From the NCBI GenBank assembly GCA_028023455.1, contig JAQFVV010012536.1, positions 2,684,001 to 2,748,000 on the forward strand: a DNA stretch of 64,000 nucleotides, read 5' to 3'. Shown here piece by piece: positions 1 to 11,904 of this stretch. How positions within the stretch are numbered: position 1 is the first letter of the stretch; every line of letters starts with the position of its first letter. The stretch comes from Epiperipatus broadwayi. Its lineage: Eukaryota > Onychophora > Udeonychophora > Euonychophora > Peripatidae. The translations under genes were made by a program, and so were the position numbers. The notes beneath the pieces are model-generated. The model was given only the letters and a program-made list of their open reading frames with translations, ran no database searches and was not told the DNA's origin.

Positions 1-235
1 AGATCTTAGGATCTAATGCAACCCTCCAGCAACCACCTTTTATCTCTACTTAACTATAAAACTATGAGAATGAAATTGAAAACACAATAATATTTTCAAT
101 TTAAGCCAGAAACTAGACTGGGGATATTGGATGAGTAGGCATTAGATGAGGATTTTATGCACAAGCCTACTGGCATCCATTGATTACTCTGGTTGGCACA
201 GGGTGGCACTACTGTATGGAGAGTTTTGCCTTGTT
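1..235. repeat. Family A hammerhead-bearing foldback, truncated at window edge
   Basis: Positions 1-105 match, in reverse, the internal part of family A (compare 52650-52746). Positions 108-235 match the family A right arm, running through CTGGGGATATTGG, the 'cacaagcctactggcatcc' segment, and the terminus ending GGAGAGTTTTGCC. Only the 3' half of the ribozyme core is left (GAAACTAGACTGG). Confidence 0.75.
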
Positions 236-627
236 TATAAACAATTATGTGCTAGTGTAAGAGATGGTGATCATGTGAATTATTCGAATCTCAAAGAAAT
301 TTATTTGGAATTTTAGATGAAAATTTTTTTTAACATCCAAATGGTAGATCAGAAGTAAGTACAGATAACTCCTCTTTAATACAACATTCCTACAATGCTG
401 ATTCTCTCAAACATGGTTCAAAAGTTGCAGAAACTCCCTCTATAACATACCATTCATGCAACATGTTTGACAATTAGGGAAATTCCTATATAACATAGTA
501 ATATGTCAAGAGTTTTTAAGAGCAAACACTATCTGTGTTAATATTTGTCATTCTTCAAGAAGTATAATAACTACTCTTTCTTATTGCACTGCCAAATGTA
601 TACCATATAATGCTAAATTGTCCATGC
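236..627. other. AT-rich sequence, no feature recognised
   Basis: The first 50 bases look like the outer end of family A (compare 57897-57940). The rest shows no coding or repeat signal that I recognise. Confidence 0.4.
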
Positions 628-925
628 AGACTTTACTACTGTTACACAATGCTTTATTTGCCATCCTCTTTTACAATTTACAGTTTCAATTGCCCCAGCA
701 ATCTTCTTCAGAACTTTATATCTGCTAACTGCAACTGCTAAGGCAATTGAAACTGTGAACTGCAAAAGAGGATGGTAAATAAAGCATTGTGTCACAGTAG
801 TAACACAGTTGAGGTTAGGAGATATAAAGTTCTGAAGAAGATTGCTGGGGCAATCAAAACTCTAAACTGTAAAAGAGAGTGGTAAATAAAGCATCGTGTC
901 ACAGTAGTAAAGTGCATTGATGATT
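628..925. repeat. Family F foldback with hammerhead-like cores
   Basis: One inverted copy (about 631-730) is followed by two direct copies (about 740-806 and 818-922) of a roughly 100-bp unit. The unit contains ATATAAAGTTCTGAAGAAG, ATTGCTGGGGCAAT, GAAACTGTAAACTG and GTAAATAAAGCATTGTGTCAC. The arrangement is inverted/direct/direct, like the inverted-tandem termini of PLEs. Confidence 0.8.
674..714 (-). ncRNA. Hammerhead-like ribozyme motif, family F
   Basis: Read on the minus strand: CTGAAGA (711-705), an unpaired A, stem II GATTGC/GCAATT closed by a TGGG loop, GAAAC (687-683), then GTA and AAT. GTT before the core can pair with AAT after the GTA triplet (stem I). Stem III is only A-U and C-G around one base. 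The plus-strand copy at 832-868 has GAAA changed to AAAA. Folded by hand; activity is uncertain. Confidence 0.5.
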
Positions 926-1225
926 TAGCATTATATGATATTTGTCATTCATGTTCATTTAATGGTGGATTAGTAGTGACGATGCGATGAAGAAAACATT
1001 ACTTAATATTAATGTGTAATACTTTGATCAATTATTATTTTAATAAAGATATTTCTCTTAGTTTTATAATGCAAATGGTATAGTTTTACTTTTAATTTTT
1101 GCAACTTAGTACTGTTTTTGGTACTAGTTATTTGTTTTATATAACACCAATTTACATAATATAGCATTTTTAGGTGACTATCAACTGTGTTATATGGGGG
1201 TTACTTATATATTGAATTTCAGTAT
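926..1225. other. AT-rich sequence, no feature recognised
   Basis: No coding signal or family repeat identified. Confidence 0.4.
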
Positions 1226-1936
1226 ATAATTGCTCTTTAGTATAGAGATGTTGTAAAGTCTAATCTAACTTCTTGATTTAGCTATGATTTGAAACAGTAA
1301 GATATATATACTAGAATAATGTCTATTCTCTAAGGTAGTGGATTCAACAACTGAAGGTCCATATAAGTCAAAGCTCATTTGATTACTTACGTTACTTAAA
1401 CGTAACACGATCTTTCCACAATGACTCATTTGATTATTTCTACATTTTTTTAAAAGATTAATAATTTTGGCTCTAATTAATTAGTTAAATCTTTCTAAAA
1501 AAAATTGATCAATAAATATCAACTTTTGTTAACTTGGCATTCCATGATGAATCAACAAAAAATATGACATGATTAACCTTCATAACCTAAGAGTAAAAAG
1601 TGTCCTAGGGTTGTCGTAAAATTGAGGTCTTTAAAATATATGGAATTTGATCTGGTATTTGGTTTGTAAAAGTCTGGGTTCAAAACCTTGATGTTTTTTT
1701 TTTAATTTCAGAATTTTAACTTAATATAAAGGATTAAAAGATAACTGTCATATACATAGATGAATTAGTTGCCACTTTGACTCCTAATCTTCACAGATGA
1801 AGGCAAAAGCCAGCCCTAATATGGAGGCTGGGATTTTATAGTACTTACTTTTATAGTATTTCAACTTACAATAGATAACTCTAGAATATATTGAAGATAA
1901 CTATTCTTTAATTAATTCCCAATTAACGAAAGCAAG
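1226..1936. repeat. 0.7-kb direct repeat, copy 1 (uninterrupted site)
   Basis: Matches 5130-5836 at very high identity, with only scattered substitutions and small indels. Its left edge reads TGCTCTTTAGTATAGAGATG, the unoccupied form of the site that carries the 2353-5128 insertion. No coding capacity; function unknown. Confidence 0.85.
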
Positions 1937-2352
1937 TAGCCACCTATATAAAACAAAATCTAATTTTTGGAGTATGTTTTGCATTTTAATAAGTTCTGCC
2001 ATTGCTAATGACATAGTATTTTAAAAATTAATAAACAAAAGAAAAAATGATCTTCACAAACAAAACTTCTAAATTAAGATTTTCAGCAGGATTTGCATTG
2101 GAAAATTCTGCTATCAAAAATTTACGATTATAACATTAATTTTTGTTAAGCACATGGTCAGCACATAAATACATATAAGGCTTTAACCTTAATACTATGC
2201 ACCTTGAATGCTCCATTTACAGTTATATGAAATATATTTAAGTGAAGAACATTACTGTAATAACATTAATCTGGTAATATCATTGTCACAATTGCATCAG
2301 GAATTTACTTGTATAATGATGATTATACAATTATATAATTGCTCTTTAGTAT

Positions 2353-5128
2353 TGTAACCGTGAAGTTTCGTACATTCGCATAACAGCATCTAGAATCCAG
2401 ACAAAGAGTCCAAAGCTGACCAGACCAGGATTGTGACATCCTGAATCCGACCACACTTCAACTCATTTGCCAGTACTCCATGACTCAAAACTCTACAAAT
2501 GGCCACACTTGAAGTTACACATAGTATAACCATCTTTCATGGCCGGCATGGGGCAGGGAGAAACATGAAACTCGGGGATTTAAATATATATATTAACTAA
2601 TTTAATTGCTACCAGCATGAAATTAAAGATAACACATTCAGAAATTGTAATCAATGCATAGATGGTGATATTACATACATATAATTAACTAAGACTGAAT
2701 TGGATTGAAATCGGAACAAGAAATCACATGAAAACAGAATAAACTTAACATATATTTATTAATCAAACAGAACATAAATTAATGTGGGAAAAGCATGCAG
2801 GCTTTATAACATGAGGATTTAGCATGTCTCCTCATTAAATCTTTAATTATTAATATGGAAGATACATTTAAAGAATCACTAAGCTGTGCCTAATTAGATT
2901 ATGCCAATTCCTATTGAAAGTAGTAGCTACTATAATAAAAATGATGTACCAGCCTTAGGCAAAATATTTACTATCTTTTCTTTTTATATATTCTATTTAA
3001 ACATTTAAAAAAATATTTTAGGCAAAATATTTATTGCGATATTATTACTTTAATAAAGTATGAGCGTATAACTCCACTAGGGTAGAGATTGAACCCAGAA
3101 ACCAAAGATATAAATTTCAGTTTAATACTGAATAATTAATTAAATTATGGGACTCAGAATTGGCTATACGAGATCACCGACATGCTACAGCACTTGCAAA
3201 TTACAATAACAGTGTCCTGCGGATAGATTAGAGTCAAGGGTTTTCGTGACAAACACTGGTACTCTGGAATCGAATATCATGCTGCTAAAAGGTTGGGGTG
3301 GCTAACACAACTGCCATGAATTATATGTCCAGTCTTACTACTGTGTGTCCTGAAAGAAGGTAAGATGGTGTGGTCTTTTCTGAGGTCCCATCTTAAGGAG
3401 ATGCAGCAAAATGTTAAACATTGAACATGAATTTAATATCTAATCCACCAAGCGAAAGTATGACATTAATTATTACAAAATACAGGTAATAACCTGATCA
3501 GTATTACTATTATGAGCCAATTATAACAATACTATATAATCAAGCGACATTAGAGAGGTAAAGAAAATATAATAAAATTCTTGGTTTATAGGTTTCAATC
3601 TATATATATGTTATTACAAGAATGGGGAAAGTATATTGATTGACTGGCTAAATAATTACTGAATATACTTACGTATTACTAAGACTAGTACATTACACTA
3701 TTCAGAAATCTCAATAGATGGAAATTTAATAGCAGGCCACAATACATTTAAAATTAAATAAGAATTATAGGAATTTGAACCAGTGAGCAACAAGAAAGTC
3801 ATTTAAGAAATTAGTTATGGGGGAGATATTTGCAGTTATATCTCCGAATATTTATTACGTTTAAATGCTCACTGCTTCGAGGCATTAGCATATAAATAAA
3901 ATAACAGTAAAGAAATATTATAGGCACAGCTACAGCGATAGACAAAGAAATTAGCATAGGTTACATTTAGTTTAATTAAGTTATTTGTAAAGATATAGGC
4001 AAGTTATACAAATGATATAATATTTACTTTAAGGAGAATTTATAATAAAACATTTATAGGAAATAGAAAATTATATTAGTTTATAGTTTGCTAGCTTTAA
4101 ACTTTTAAGTAGAAATTTTGATTTAGAAATAGTTCATTAACATGGAGCTCTGCAGTTATAGGTTGGCATTACCAATTACTTGCTAGACTGAGTAAGCAGG
4201 TATTGGCTTTCAGGTATCGTGATGGTCTTCTTGAGTGGGCATAGCTGGACGGTTTCTTGTGGCAGCTCCGGTGGTTGAAGCATCGGCTAGCAGTAATCGC
4301 ACCATTCTTCCAGTGAGTTTAGAAGCAGCTGTCGCCTTTCTCCAGTCAGATCTTTCAAAGATCGATCTGATGTGGATTCAGCATGGCAACGCTCTTTTAA
4401 AATTAATGACTCCCCCTCTCAAGCTTAAAATGTACCCTATTTATACTTTTAGTAGAAAAGAATCTGTTTCACCTGGAAACCCATTAACTCTATCTAAAAT
4501 ATCACACTAAATTGTAAGATTTCTCAATTTGATCAAAAATAATTTTGTTTAGGTTTCCGTGGCGCCGAAAATCCCCATCTAGATGTCAAAATAGTTTTGC
4601 TACAGGGGTTTTAATGACTATATTTTTGCTAAAAACAAATTTGAGTATAGCAATTATCAACTTTCTACCTTTGATTTAACCACAGGTGTTGTGGATTTAA
4701 ATGCAAATCTGTTTACTGCTAACTTTTTATTTTTGACTAATTTAACTAAAAACTTTTTTGCTCTTTTACAAAACTAAAATCATGCCACTCTCTATATATT
4801 ATTATTTAAGGTGAATCATACATCCACATATGAATTTGTATTTACTAAATTTAATAAATTGACAATTCTATTTAAAATTATAACATAAATCATTACTTTA
4901 TAAAATATAAAATTTAAACCTTTATATTCACTGTAACATCTACTAGCCTATGTATGTACAGCGTTTATTCATATGTGCATATATAATACTGTGCACCCAA
5001 CAATAATAGAAAGGTTTATATATTTATTTATTAAAATATTTATTTTAATAGGGTTTGAATCCAGCACAGATAGGTTTGGTGGTTAAACTAAAATGTGCAA
5101 CAAGAAGGGCTTGAACCTGACCATTGCA
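2353..5128. mobile_element. 2.8-kb TG...CA insertion with GTAT target duplication
   Basis: The element begins TGTAACCGTGAAG and ends GACCATTGCA. It is bounded by GTAT on both sides (2349-2352 and 5129-5132). Joining the flanks restores TTTAGTATAGAGATG, which is present uninterrupted at 1236-1250. TG...CA ends and a 4-bp duplication fit an LTR-type element. No internal LTR pair and no gag or pol coding are visible, so a long solo LTR or a non-autonomous derivative is likely. A stretch around 4150-4620 is less AT-rich and has a TATA-like CTATTTATAC (4437-4446), as expected of a promoter-bearing LTR. The 91-codon frame at 4235-4510 has no recognisable domain. Confidence 0.7.
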
Positions 5129-5129
5129 G

Positions 5130-5836
5130 TATAGAGATGTTGTAGAGTCTAATCTAACTTCTTGATTTAGCTATGATTTGAAACAGTAAGATATATACAC
5201 TAGAATAATGTCTGTTCTCTAAGGTAGTAGATTCAACAACTGAAGTTCCATATAAGTCAAAACTCAATCGATAACTTCCATTGCTTAAATATAACACGAT
5301 CTTTCCACAATGACTCATTTGATTATATCTAAATTTTTCTAAAAGATTACTAATTTTGGCTCTAATTAATTAGTTAAATCTTTCTAAAAAAATTGATCAA
5401 TAAATATCAACTTTTGTTAACTTGGCATTCCATGATGAATCAACAAAAAATATGACATGATTAACCTTCATAACCTAAGAGTAAAAAGTATCCTAGGGTT
5501 GTCGTAAAGTTGAGGTCTTTAAAATATATGGAATTTGATGTGGTATTTGGTTTGTAAAAGTCTAGGTTCAAAACCTTGATTTTTTTTTTTTTAATTTCAG
5601 AATTTTAACTTAATATAAAGGATTAAAAGATAACTGTCATATACATAGATGAATTAGTTGCCACTTTGACTCCTAATCTTCACAGATGAAGGCAAAAACC
5701 AGAACCCTAATATGGAGGCTGTGATTTTATAGGACTTACTTTTATAATATCCCTACTTAGAATAGATAGCTCTAGAATATATTGAAGATAACTTTTCTTT
5801 AATTAATTACCAATTTACAGAATTAATGAAAGCAAG
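5130..5836. repeat. 0.7-kb direct repeat, copy 2
   Basis: Second copy of the 1241-1936 unit, starting immediately right of the 2.8-kb insertion. Together with the shared TATAATTGCTCTTTAGTAT at 1224-1243 and 2334-2352, this implies a tandem duplication with a period of about 1.1 kb before the insertion. Confidence 0.85.
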
Positions 5837-6650
5837 TTTATTGCATAAGTTCCTTATGTAATTGTATAATGATGAGATTTATTTAGTTTTATATTTGTCA
5901 AAAAAAGCAATGGAGGTCCATTTCCAAAACATTCTCAAAACCAGTTCTTGTTTTGTAATACTCTTCATTATTTTTATATCCTGCTACTAAAAACATTTAT
6001 TGTTATCTTAAGGATCAAGAAAATTCATCAAATAGCATAATCTCACACTCTTGGACTTACAGTTTTCTTACTTCATATACTGATGGATTATCCATCTAAA
6101 TTGTTTGCCATTGATAAGATACAAATGGTAGTTCTGTCTTCTGAAAATGTAGTCTTAATAGAAATTTTATTACCCTATTTTGATCAACCAATGTATCTTT
6201 GAGAAACAGGAGTTATTACTGATCCTTTGTGTGCGTGTGTGTTGATGTATATAAAATTAATTAACCTCCTAGACAATATTTTCAAAGATATTTATTTATA
6301 TTTTTAATTTATTTAGCTATTCACAAATATCATAAGATTTGTAGAGATATATCATTTATTGGATGATCATAAAGTTAATATTTCATAGTTTGTAATTACC
6401 CTTAGCTATCTAAGTCAGAATTTGTTAAATCTTACTTCTGAAATGGACAAGCTAATGGAAATGGGTGTGAGTTGATGTGTAGATGAGACTCCAGAAATAT
6501 CTAGAAATATTGAATCCTGCTAACTTTAGTGTTGATCTGGAAACTGATCTTTTGAGCCTATATTAAATAAGAGAACATTCTAAGGCAAATCTTATATAAA
6601 GTGAAACTATCTCTTGAGTTGGCTATAAATGCAAGCTATTTAATAGCTAT
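5837..6650. other. AT-rich sequence, no feature recognised
   Basis: No exon, repeat-family or RNA signal identified. A short GTGTGTG run lies near 6229. Confidence 0.4.
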
Positions 6651-6654
6651 TTAA

Positions 6655-6850
6655 TATACAGGGATTTGAACTCAGACTTTCACATGACTCTCAACCACCC
6701 ATGCTATTTCATACTGCTGATACACTGTGTGTGGTCAAGGGTATCAACAATATGAGATAGCATGGATAGTTTGAGGGTTGTGTGAAAGTCTGAGTTCAAA
6801 CCCCTATATTATATATATATATATATAAATGCAGGTATGAAAAAGCCTGT
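6655..6850. repeat. Family B tRNA-like tails, head-to-head pair
   Basis: Left arm (about 6660-6722) is the reverse of the right arm (about 6739-6808). The right arm reads GTGTGGTC...GAGATAGCATGGATAG...AAAGTCTGAGTTCAAACCCC, whose end fits a Pol III B box (GAGTTCAAACC). It continues into (TA)n and GCAGGTATGAAAAAGCCTGT, the same 3' end as the copy at 28648-28842. The ribozyme part is missing. Confidence 0.7.
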
Positions 6851-6851
6851 A

Positions 6852-7605
6852 CTATAGAAAAAAATTAATAGCTATTTGTAAATAATCAAGACATTTTACT
6901 AGCACAGTGTCAAGCTGTAATTCTAAATCAAAGATAATCAAGCCACACATGTGCCTTACTATAATATTCAAATGACAATGTTGAATACAAGTAAACTCTT
7001 GTTCCAAGTCATAAAATAAAAATTTTGAAAAGATAAAAGTGGCTGTCTTATTTTTATAGCTAAATGCAATTATATAGGCATAGACTAAGTATGAATATAT
7101 TAAATTATTCACTTTGCTTACTTTCTCTTTTTATATCCTATTAATACTGGCAAAATATTGAAATTTACCATGTGTTAATATTAGAAGATATTAATATAAA
7201 TAATCAAGAAATTTTATTAGTGCAGTGTCAATATGTAATTCTAAATCAAAGGTAATCAAAATGTGCCATATTATAATATTCAATTGGCAGTGTTAAATAT
7301 GAGTATAACATCTAATATTAACACAGTAAATTTCACTATTTCACAAGTGTTAGTAAGATATAAAAAAGAAATGTAAATAAAGTGAATAATTTAATATATT
7401 CATACTCTTTCCAAGATGCTTAATATTTGCCTATGTAATTGCATTTAGGTATGAAGATAAGACAACCGTTCTTATCTTTTAAAAGTCTTTATCTTGTGTC
7501 TTGGTCAAGAATTTACTCGTACTTAACATTGCCCATTGAATATTATAGTATGGCGCATGTTTGGAGGTTTGATTATCTTTGATATAGAAGTAATAGCTAT
7601 TTATA
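6852..7605. repeat. 0.75-kb foldback element without a ribozyme core
   Basis: The segment 6855-7190 returns in reverse complement at about 7300-7600. Shared blocks include AGTGCAGTGTCAA, TGTAATTCTAAATCAAAG, TATAATATTCAA and TAAATTATTCACTTT. A direct copy of the first 115 bases is inserted in the centre (7195-7310). No coding region; family unknown. Confidence 0.75.
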
Positions 7606-7736
7606 TATATATTTCTATAAAATTATTTGATATAATTTGTGAAGGGGCGGATAGTTGCTGCAAAAGAGTAAATTTAAGTATTTCACTACATTTTATCGCA
7701 AATTAAACTCAAATAACGAGTGTGGTCGGCTATTTA

Positions 7737-7858
7737 AGCAAAGCATTTTGGGATATAGAGTTTTGCTTGTTTTAATACATCTGTCCATTCAGGAATAGCA
7801 TTGCAGGCAGCTTTTGACGAGAACTGGTCACTAATTGGTTGTTCACTGATGCACTGTT
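7737..7858 (-). CDS. Possible short terminal exon or pseudogene fragment
   Basis: On the minus strand, a pyrimidine-rich stretch ending ACATACAAACAG precedes about 40 codons reading CISEQPISDQFSS...IPEWTDVLKQAKLYIPKC and a stop. Composition is less AT-rich than the surroundings and an acceptor-like signal sits in front. I do not recognise the protein, and there is no upstream partner exon, so this may be chance or a transposon fragment. Confidence 0.2.
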
Positions 7859-7984
7859 TGTATGTATTGAAAGAAATAGGAGATATAACAAGGAGAAAGG
7901 AAAGATGATTAAATAGAAAAATTAAATATAAATAGCATAAAAAAAGATTATTGATATATAGTGTAGAATAGTTAACTGACATAA

Positions 7985-9470
7985 GAAAACAAGTAAAGAG
8001 ACAAGTTGAGGAATGATTGGAAGATAAGCAGATGAATAAATTGATTAACTTTAATTATTCGATTTGGGTGAAACTAATATTTTTTTTTTAATCTCAGAAA
8101 CCTCTATGTGTTTACTTTTCTAACCTTTCAGACATTTTACTGTAAAGAAGGGTTCCCCTCTTTTCTTCCATAGCGTAAGCTTGTGGTTAAAACATCTGTA
8201 GAGGTCCCTACTATCGCATTTTATACGCATATTATCGAGGTTATAGCCTCAGTAAATATTGTTTATCATTAAGTTTGTTTTTTTCTGTAACTTCAATCTT
8301 CACCAAAAAAACGGGGTAGAAAAAGAAAGTAATTAATGTACTGTAATCTAAATCTCTTTCCAACTTAAATCTTTAAAGATAGAGGGTTTTCTATTACATA
8401 CATTTTAAAGGACAAAGATGAATATGCAATTACGAAAATAAAATTAAATACTTATTTTGGAGTCAATAAAAGCCTTTAATTCGCTTGACGCCTTTAATAA
8501 ATAATATAATATATTAATAAAAATACGTATATAAAGATTTAAATACGATAATTAATTTTACTTTAAAAGTTTGTAAGAACATATTCCACTTTTTCAACAT
8601 AAAAAAAAAAAAAACCGTTTTGTTTTACAAGTAAAATAAATATAAAATAGCTTTTCCGAAGCTAACTGCATACTAAAGACCTCTCCAATATCCTGTCCCT
8701 GAGAATTCATGAAAGGATAAGCATTATTCACTAGGTTTATCTATTGCCAGCTGATGATTTTTTCCATCCGTGTTTAACCCTATAGTTAAAATAGATAAAT
8801 ATACCTTTACCAACCAATACGGAATGGTTATCTGGATTTTCTATGTATCATTTACTTGAAAGAAAAATTATAAGCCAGATTAGGAATATTATTTATTAGT
8901 GCTACTAATTGCGAATAGAGATAGTTGAACAGTTTTCCTACCTTGTTTTGCTCACCAGCCAAAATAGATAGATATTCTTTTATTGACCATATATGGAATG
9001 TCATTTAGGTTTGTTGTGGATTATTTGCCTGAAAAAAAAATTCCAATACTGATTAGAACCTAAAAAAAAATTCAAACATTTTACCTGAGTCTCATTTGAA
9101 TCCATATTTTAGGTGTGGCATGTGGTTATGCTACCGTTGATCTACTATATATATAAGGTACTTAAACTCGGAAGTCTCTTATAATTACGTTAAGTTTAAT
9201 ATAGTTAATATACATGTATTTAAGTATTATATATATAATAGAAAGAACAATCATTATACCTACAATTATAATTTATGATTTGGAAATAAATTCACTAATT
9301 AAGCATATTATTATACTGCGCTTCCAAAGCACACTAATGAAGCTATATTTTAACCATGTTTTATTCTGGCTTGGCGCTTTTGGGGTCTGATTGCTCCCAT
9401 ATTCATAGGCATATTGTTCTCAATTTTGTGTTATCACATAAATTAATCAACCAGTCCATTTCTTGGAAGT
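7985..9470. other. AT-rich sequence, no feature recognised
   Basis: Contains homopolymer runs but no supported gene or repeat family. Confidence 0.4.
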
Positions 9471-9479
9471 TGAGAAGCA

Positions 9480-9860
9480 TGACTCTCATCTATTGATGGC
9501 TTTCGGCATTTGCAATGAAATATGCCTCTTTTATTTTGCATCATTTCTTTCCAATCACATGATTTCAGCATTCGTGTGTTCAAAATTGTGATTGGCTGTT
9601 TTTTGGTGTTCTAGGAATATCGAACTGCCTTCATTTTTAGTGCGAGAGCTGTTATATATGTACAGGTGTTGATATATTCTGGTAGTTACAGTAGCCTGAG
9701 TTTTCCCATAATACGTGGCTCCACAACTAGCTTGTGCGCATGTTATTTTATATACCATCATATCAAAGGATTCATAAAACCCAATTGGAAATTGAACCAG
9801 TCAAGACACTGCAATTTCATGTTGCTACTTTTAAATCTTTCAAGAGAAGTTTGGGACTCC
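9480..9860 (-). pseudogene. PLE GIY-YIG endonuclease fragment
   Basis: The minus-strand frame at 9761-9555 reads MVYKITCAQASCGATYYGKT, then TRIYQHL, then SIFLEHQKTANHNFEHTNAEIM. This is the GIY-YIG nuclease core (Y-K-I ... Y-x-G-K-T ... R ... H) followed by the helical part typical of Penelope-like retroelements. Coding similarity extends upstream to about 9860 and, after a stop, downstream with MQNKRGIFHCKCRKPSID. The reverse transcriptase part is absent. It resembles the fragment inside the foldback at 33301-34080 and is probably the same lineage. Decayed and non-functional. Confidence 0.75.
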
Positions 9861-9869
9861 ATTAGTTGA

Positions 9870-11155
9870 TAATTATTTTCGATTAAATTACTCTGAATGT
9901 ATACTTTCATTATCCAATTGAATATGATCAGTTGCACAAGATTTTCATTGTTTGATCTGCATAGTTAAGCACAATTGTATTGTAATGCATTTAGGAACTA
10001 ATAATCCCTAGATGAAATCCTATTTTATTCCATCATTAGACCGGTAGTAGATATCCCAAGTAGTAGCCATTGATTGGATATAAGAGGTGATTTTATTCCT
10101 GGATCAAAGCCCTGTCTGTCATTCCACTAGTAGAACTGGAATAAATATTCCAAGCAATAACTATTCATTATTACCCTACGTGTCTTAGTGTAATGGCAAA
10201 ATGACCGACACAAGAAATGATCATTCCTGAATCAAAGCTCATTCTATTCACTTTTTATACTCAAATGTCATGTGACATTCTGAGAATATAACTATTCAAA
10301 TATTTTTTCAACCATTTCAGGATTTTTTTTTTGCACAGGATCAAATTTTTAGAGCAGTAAGTACGTGCATACAAATAAAGATCAAGTTGGCCAGAATGTG
10401 ATTATAGGTTGTGTACTCATTAACTTTTGAAAGGTTGATGGTTCAAGTGAAATATTGTTCAGTAAAGAATGTGCAATTAATTAATTAGGCTGGCCACAAA
10501 TTCATTTGTATTATACAATTCCTTAATAACGTTAAAACTTACTACTGCTTGAATATGTAACATTTAGGATTCTAATCATATCCCAGAATACTCTCGTTCC
10601 AAATACATTACTCACAACTATTTTGCAGGCAGATTCATAACAAATAACTGTAAGCGAAATGTAATAAACTAAAGGTATTCTCGCTATCACTTCAAATCTT
10701 AGAAAAACATTGAATATAACCTTAATGCATTTTTGAAGTGAGGCATCTCATTTTATTCAAAAAATAATGGTGCCTTTGACAAGGTACTCATTAAGATTGT
10801 ATTTAATATTTTCTGTATGAAGTTGTAATGATGTTATCTTTATTGAACTCATTATCACATCACTTTTTGTATTCATTTTACTCTTGTGCATGGTCTGTCC
10901 TGCATTGTTGCTATTCAAAGTAATTTGATAATGGCATGTAGATTAAACTATTCTTTATATACCATGATAAATTGATGGTTTTTACCCATTTTTGAAGTCA
11001 TCATAAAGAAAACCTTAAATAGATAACATTAAAAGAAAAAAATTACTAGTAGTACTGTCGTGTATTTATATGTATCAGGAACAGGAGACAAACTAAAGAA
11101 AATTTGCAGTAAATATAATAAAAGAACAGCATCTGAAAGCTATAACACACCGAGA
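9870..11155. other. AT-rich sequence, no feature recognised
   Basis: No coding or family-repeat signal identified on either strand. Confidence 0.4.
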
Positions 11156-11161
11156 GGAATT

Positions 11162-11419
11162 TAATAAGCATGCTAATAGCTCTAAACAAGCTTTTTCAAT
11201 AAATGTCACAAGTGGACGCATTTAAAATGTCTATCTAAAATTATATCTATCCCCAAACTGGTTTCGAGCTAATGGCTCTCATCAGTGAGACACCTCTCAT
11301 TGATGAGAGCCATTAGCTCAAAACCGATTTGGGGATAAGGATAATTCTAAATAGAAACTTTAAATGCTTTCTCTTGTAGCATTTATCGAAAAAGCTTGTT
11401 TAAAGCTATTAGCATGCTT
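11162..11419. repeat. Family C foldback, short form
   Basis: Near-perfect inverted repeat. The left arm starts at AAGCATGCTAATAGCTCT and the right arm ends at AGAGCTATTAGCATGCTT-like sequence. The loop is about 6 bp (11290-11295). Each arm carries the hammerhead core, so the two ribozymes face away from each other. Confidence 0.85.
11252..11290 (-). ncRNA. Hammerhead ribozyme motif, family C, canonical core
   Basis: Minus strand: TCTCA, CTGATGA (11285-11279), stem II GAGC-CATTA-GCTC (four perfect pairs, G10.1-C11.1 kept), GAAAC (11265-11261), CA, GTT, TGGGG. TCTCA pairs with TGGGG (stem I). All core bases fit CUGANGA...GAAA. The cleavage triplet is GTT here but GTC in other copies. Stem III is only two pairs, as described for minimal PLE hammerheads that need dimers to be active. 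The right-arm copy at 11296-11335 is damaged (C3 to T, G12 to A). Confidence 0.7.
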
Positions 11420-11439
11420 GTTATATATTACATTTGTAA

Positions 11440-11870
11440 ATACAAGCTAATTAAGTCACATGATGTATGACTTGGTTTCCTTACTATTATAGTTTGGCTT
11501 TTAAGGCTTTGGTCATATTATATTGCTAAGGCTATTAATATATAATGTATCTGAATTTAGTTCAGTCCCATATGGCTATTTAAGTTAGATAGCTGGATAT
11601 AAAGACATAGATGTCTGAAAATTTCAGATTTTCTACTTAATAGTTAAGTATTGAATAAATGTTGGGCTTGAGTTTGTAGTTTAGCTCTAGTGTCTGAATG
11701 TCCTAGTGCCTCACTGGTGAAAGCCATTAATTTGAAACTGGTTTGGGGATAGGGATAATTCTAGATAGAGATTTTAAATGCTTTCTGTTGCAGATTTATC
11801 AAAAAAATCTTGTTTAGAATTGTTAGCATGCTCATTATATTACATTTGTAAATACAAACTAATTAAGTCA
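11440..11870. repeat. Family C, right half of the long form
   Basis: Aligns with the right half of the long foldback at 59790-60158: the GTCACATGATGTATGACTT centre, TATTGCTAAGG...TTAATATAT, CTGAAAATTTCAGATTTTC, the damaged core CTGGTGA...GAAACTGGTTTGGGG (11713-11746), and the terminus AAATGCTTTCT...TTAGCATGCTC. Confidence 0.8.
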
Positions 11871-11904
11871 CCCAATGTGTGACTTGGTTTTCTTATCAAA
11901 AGGA

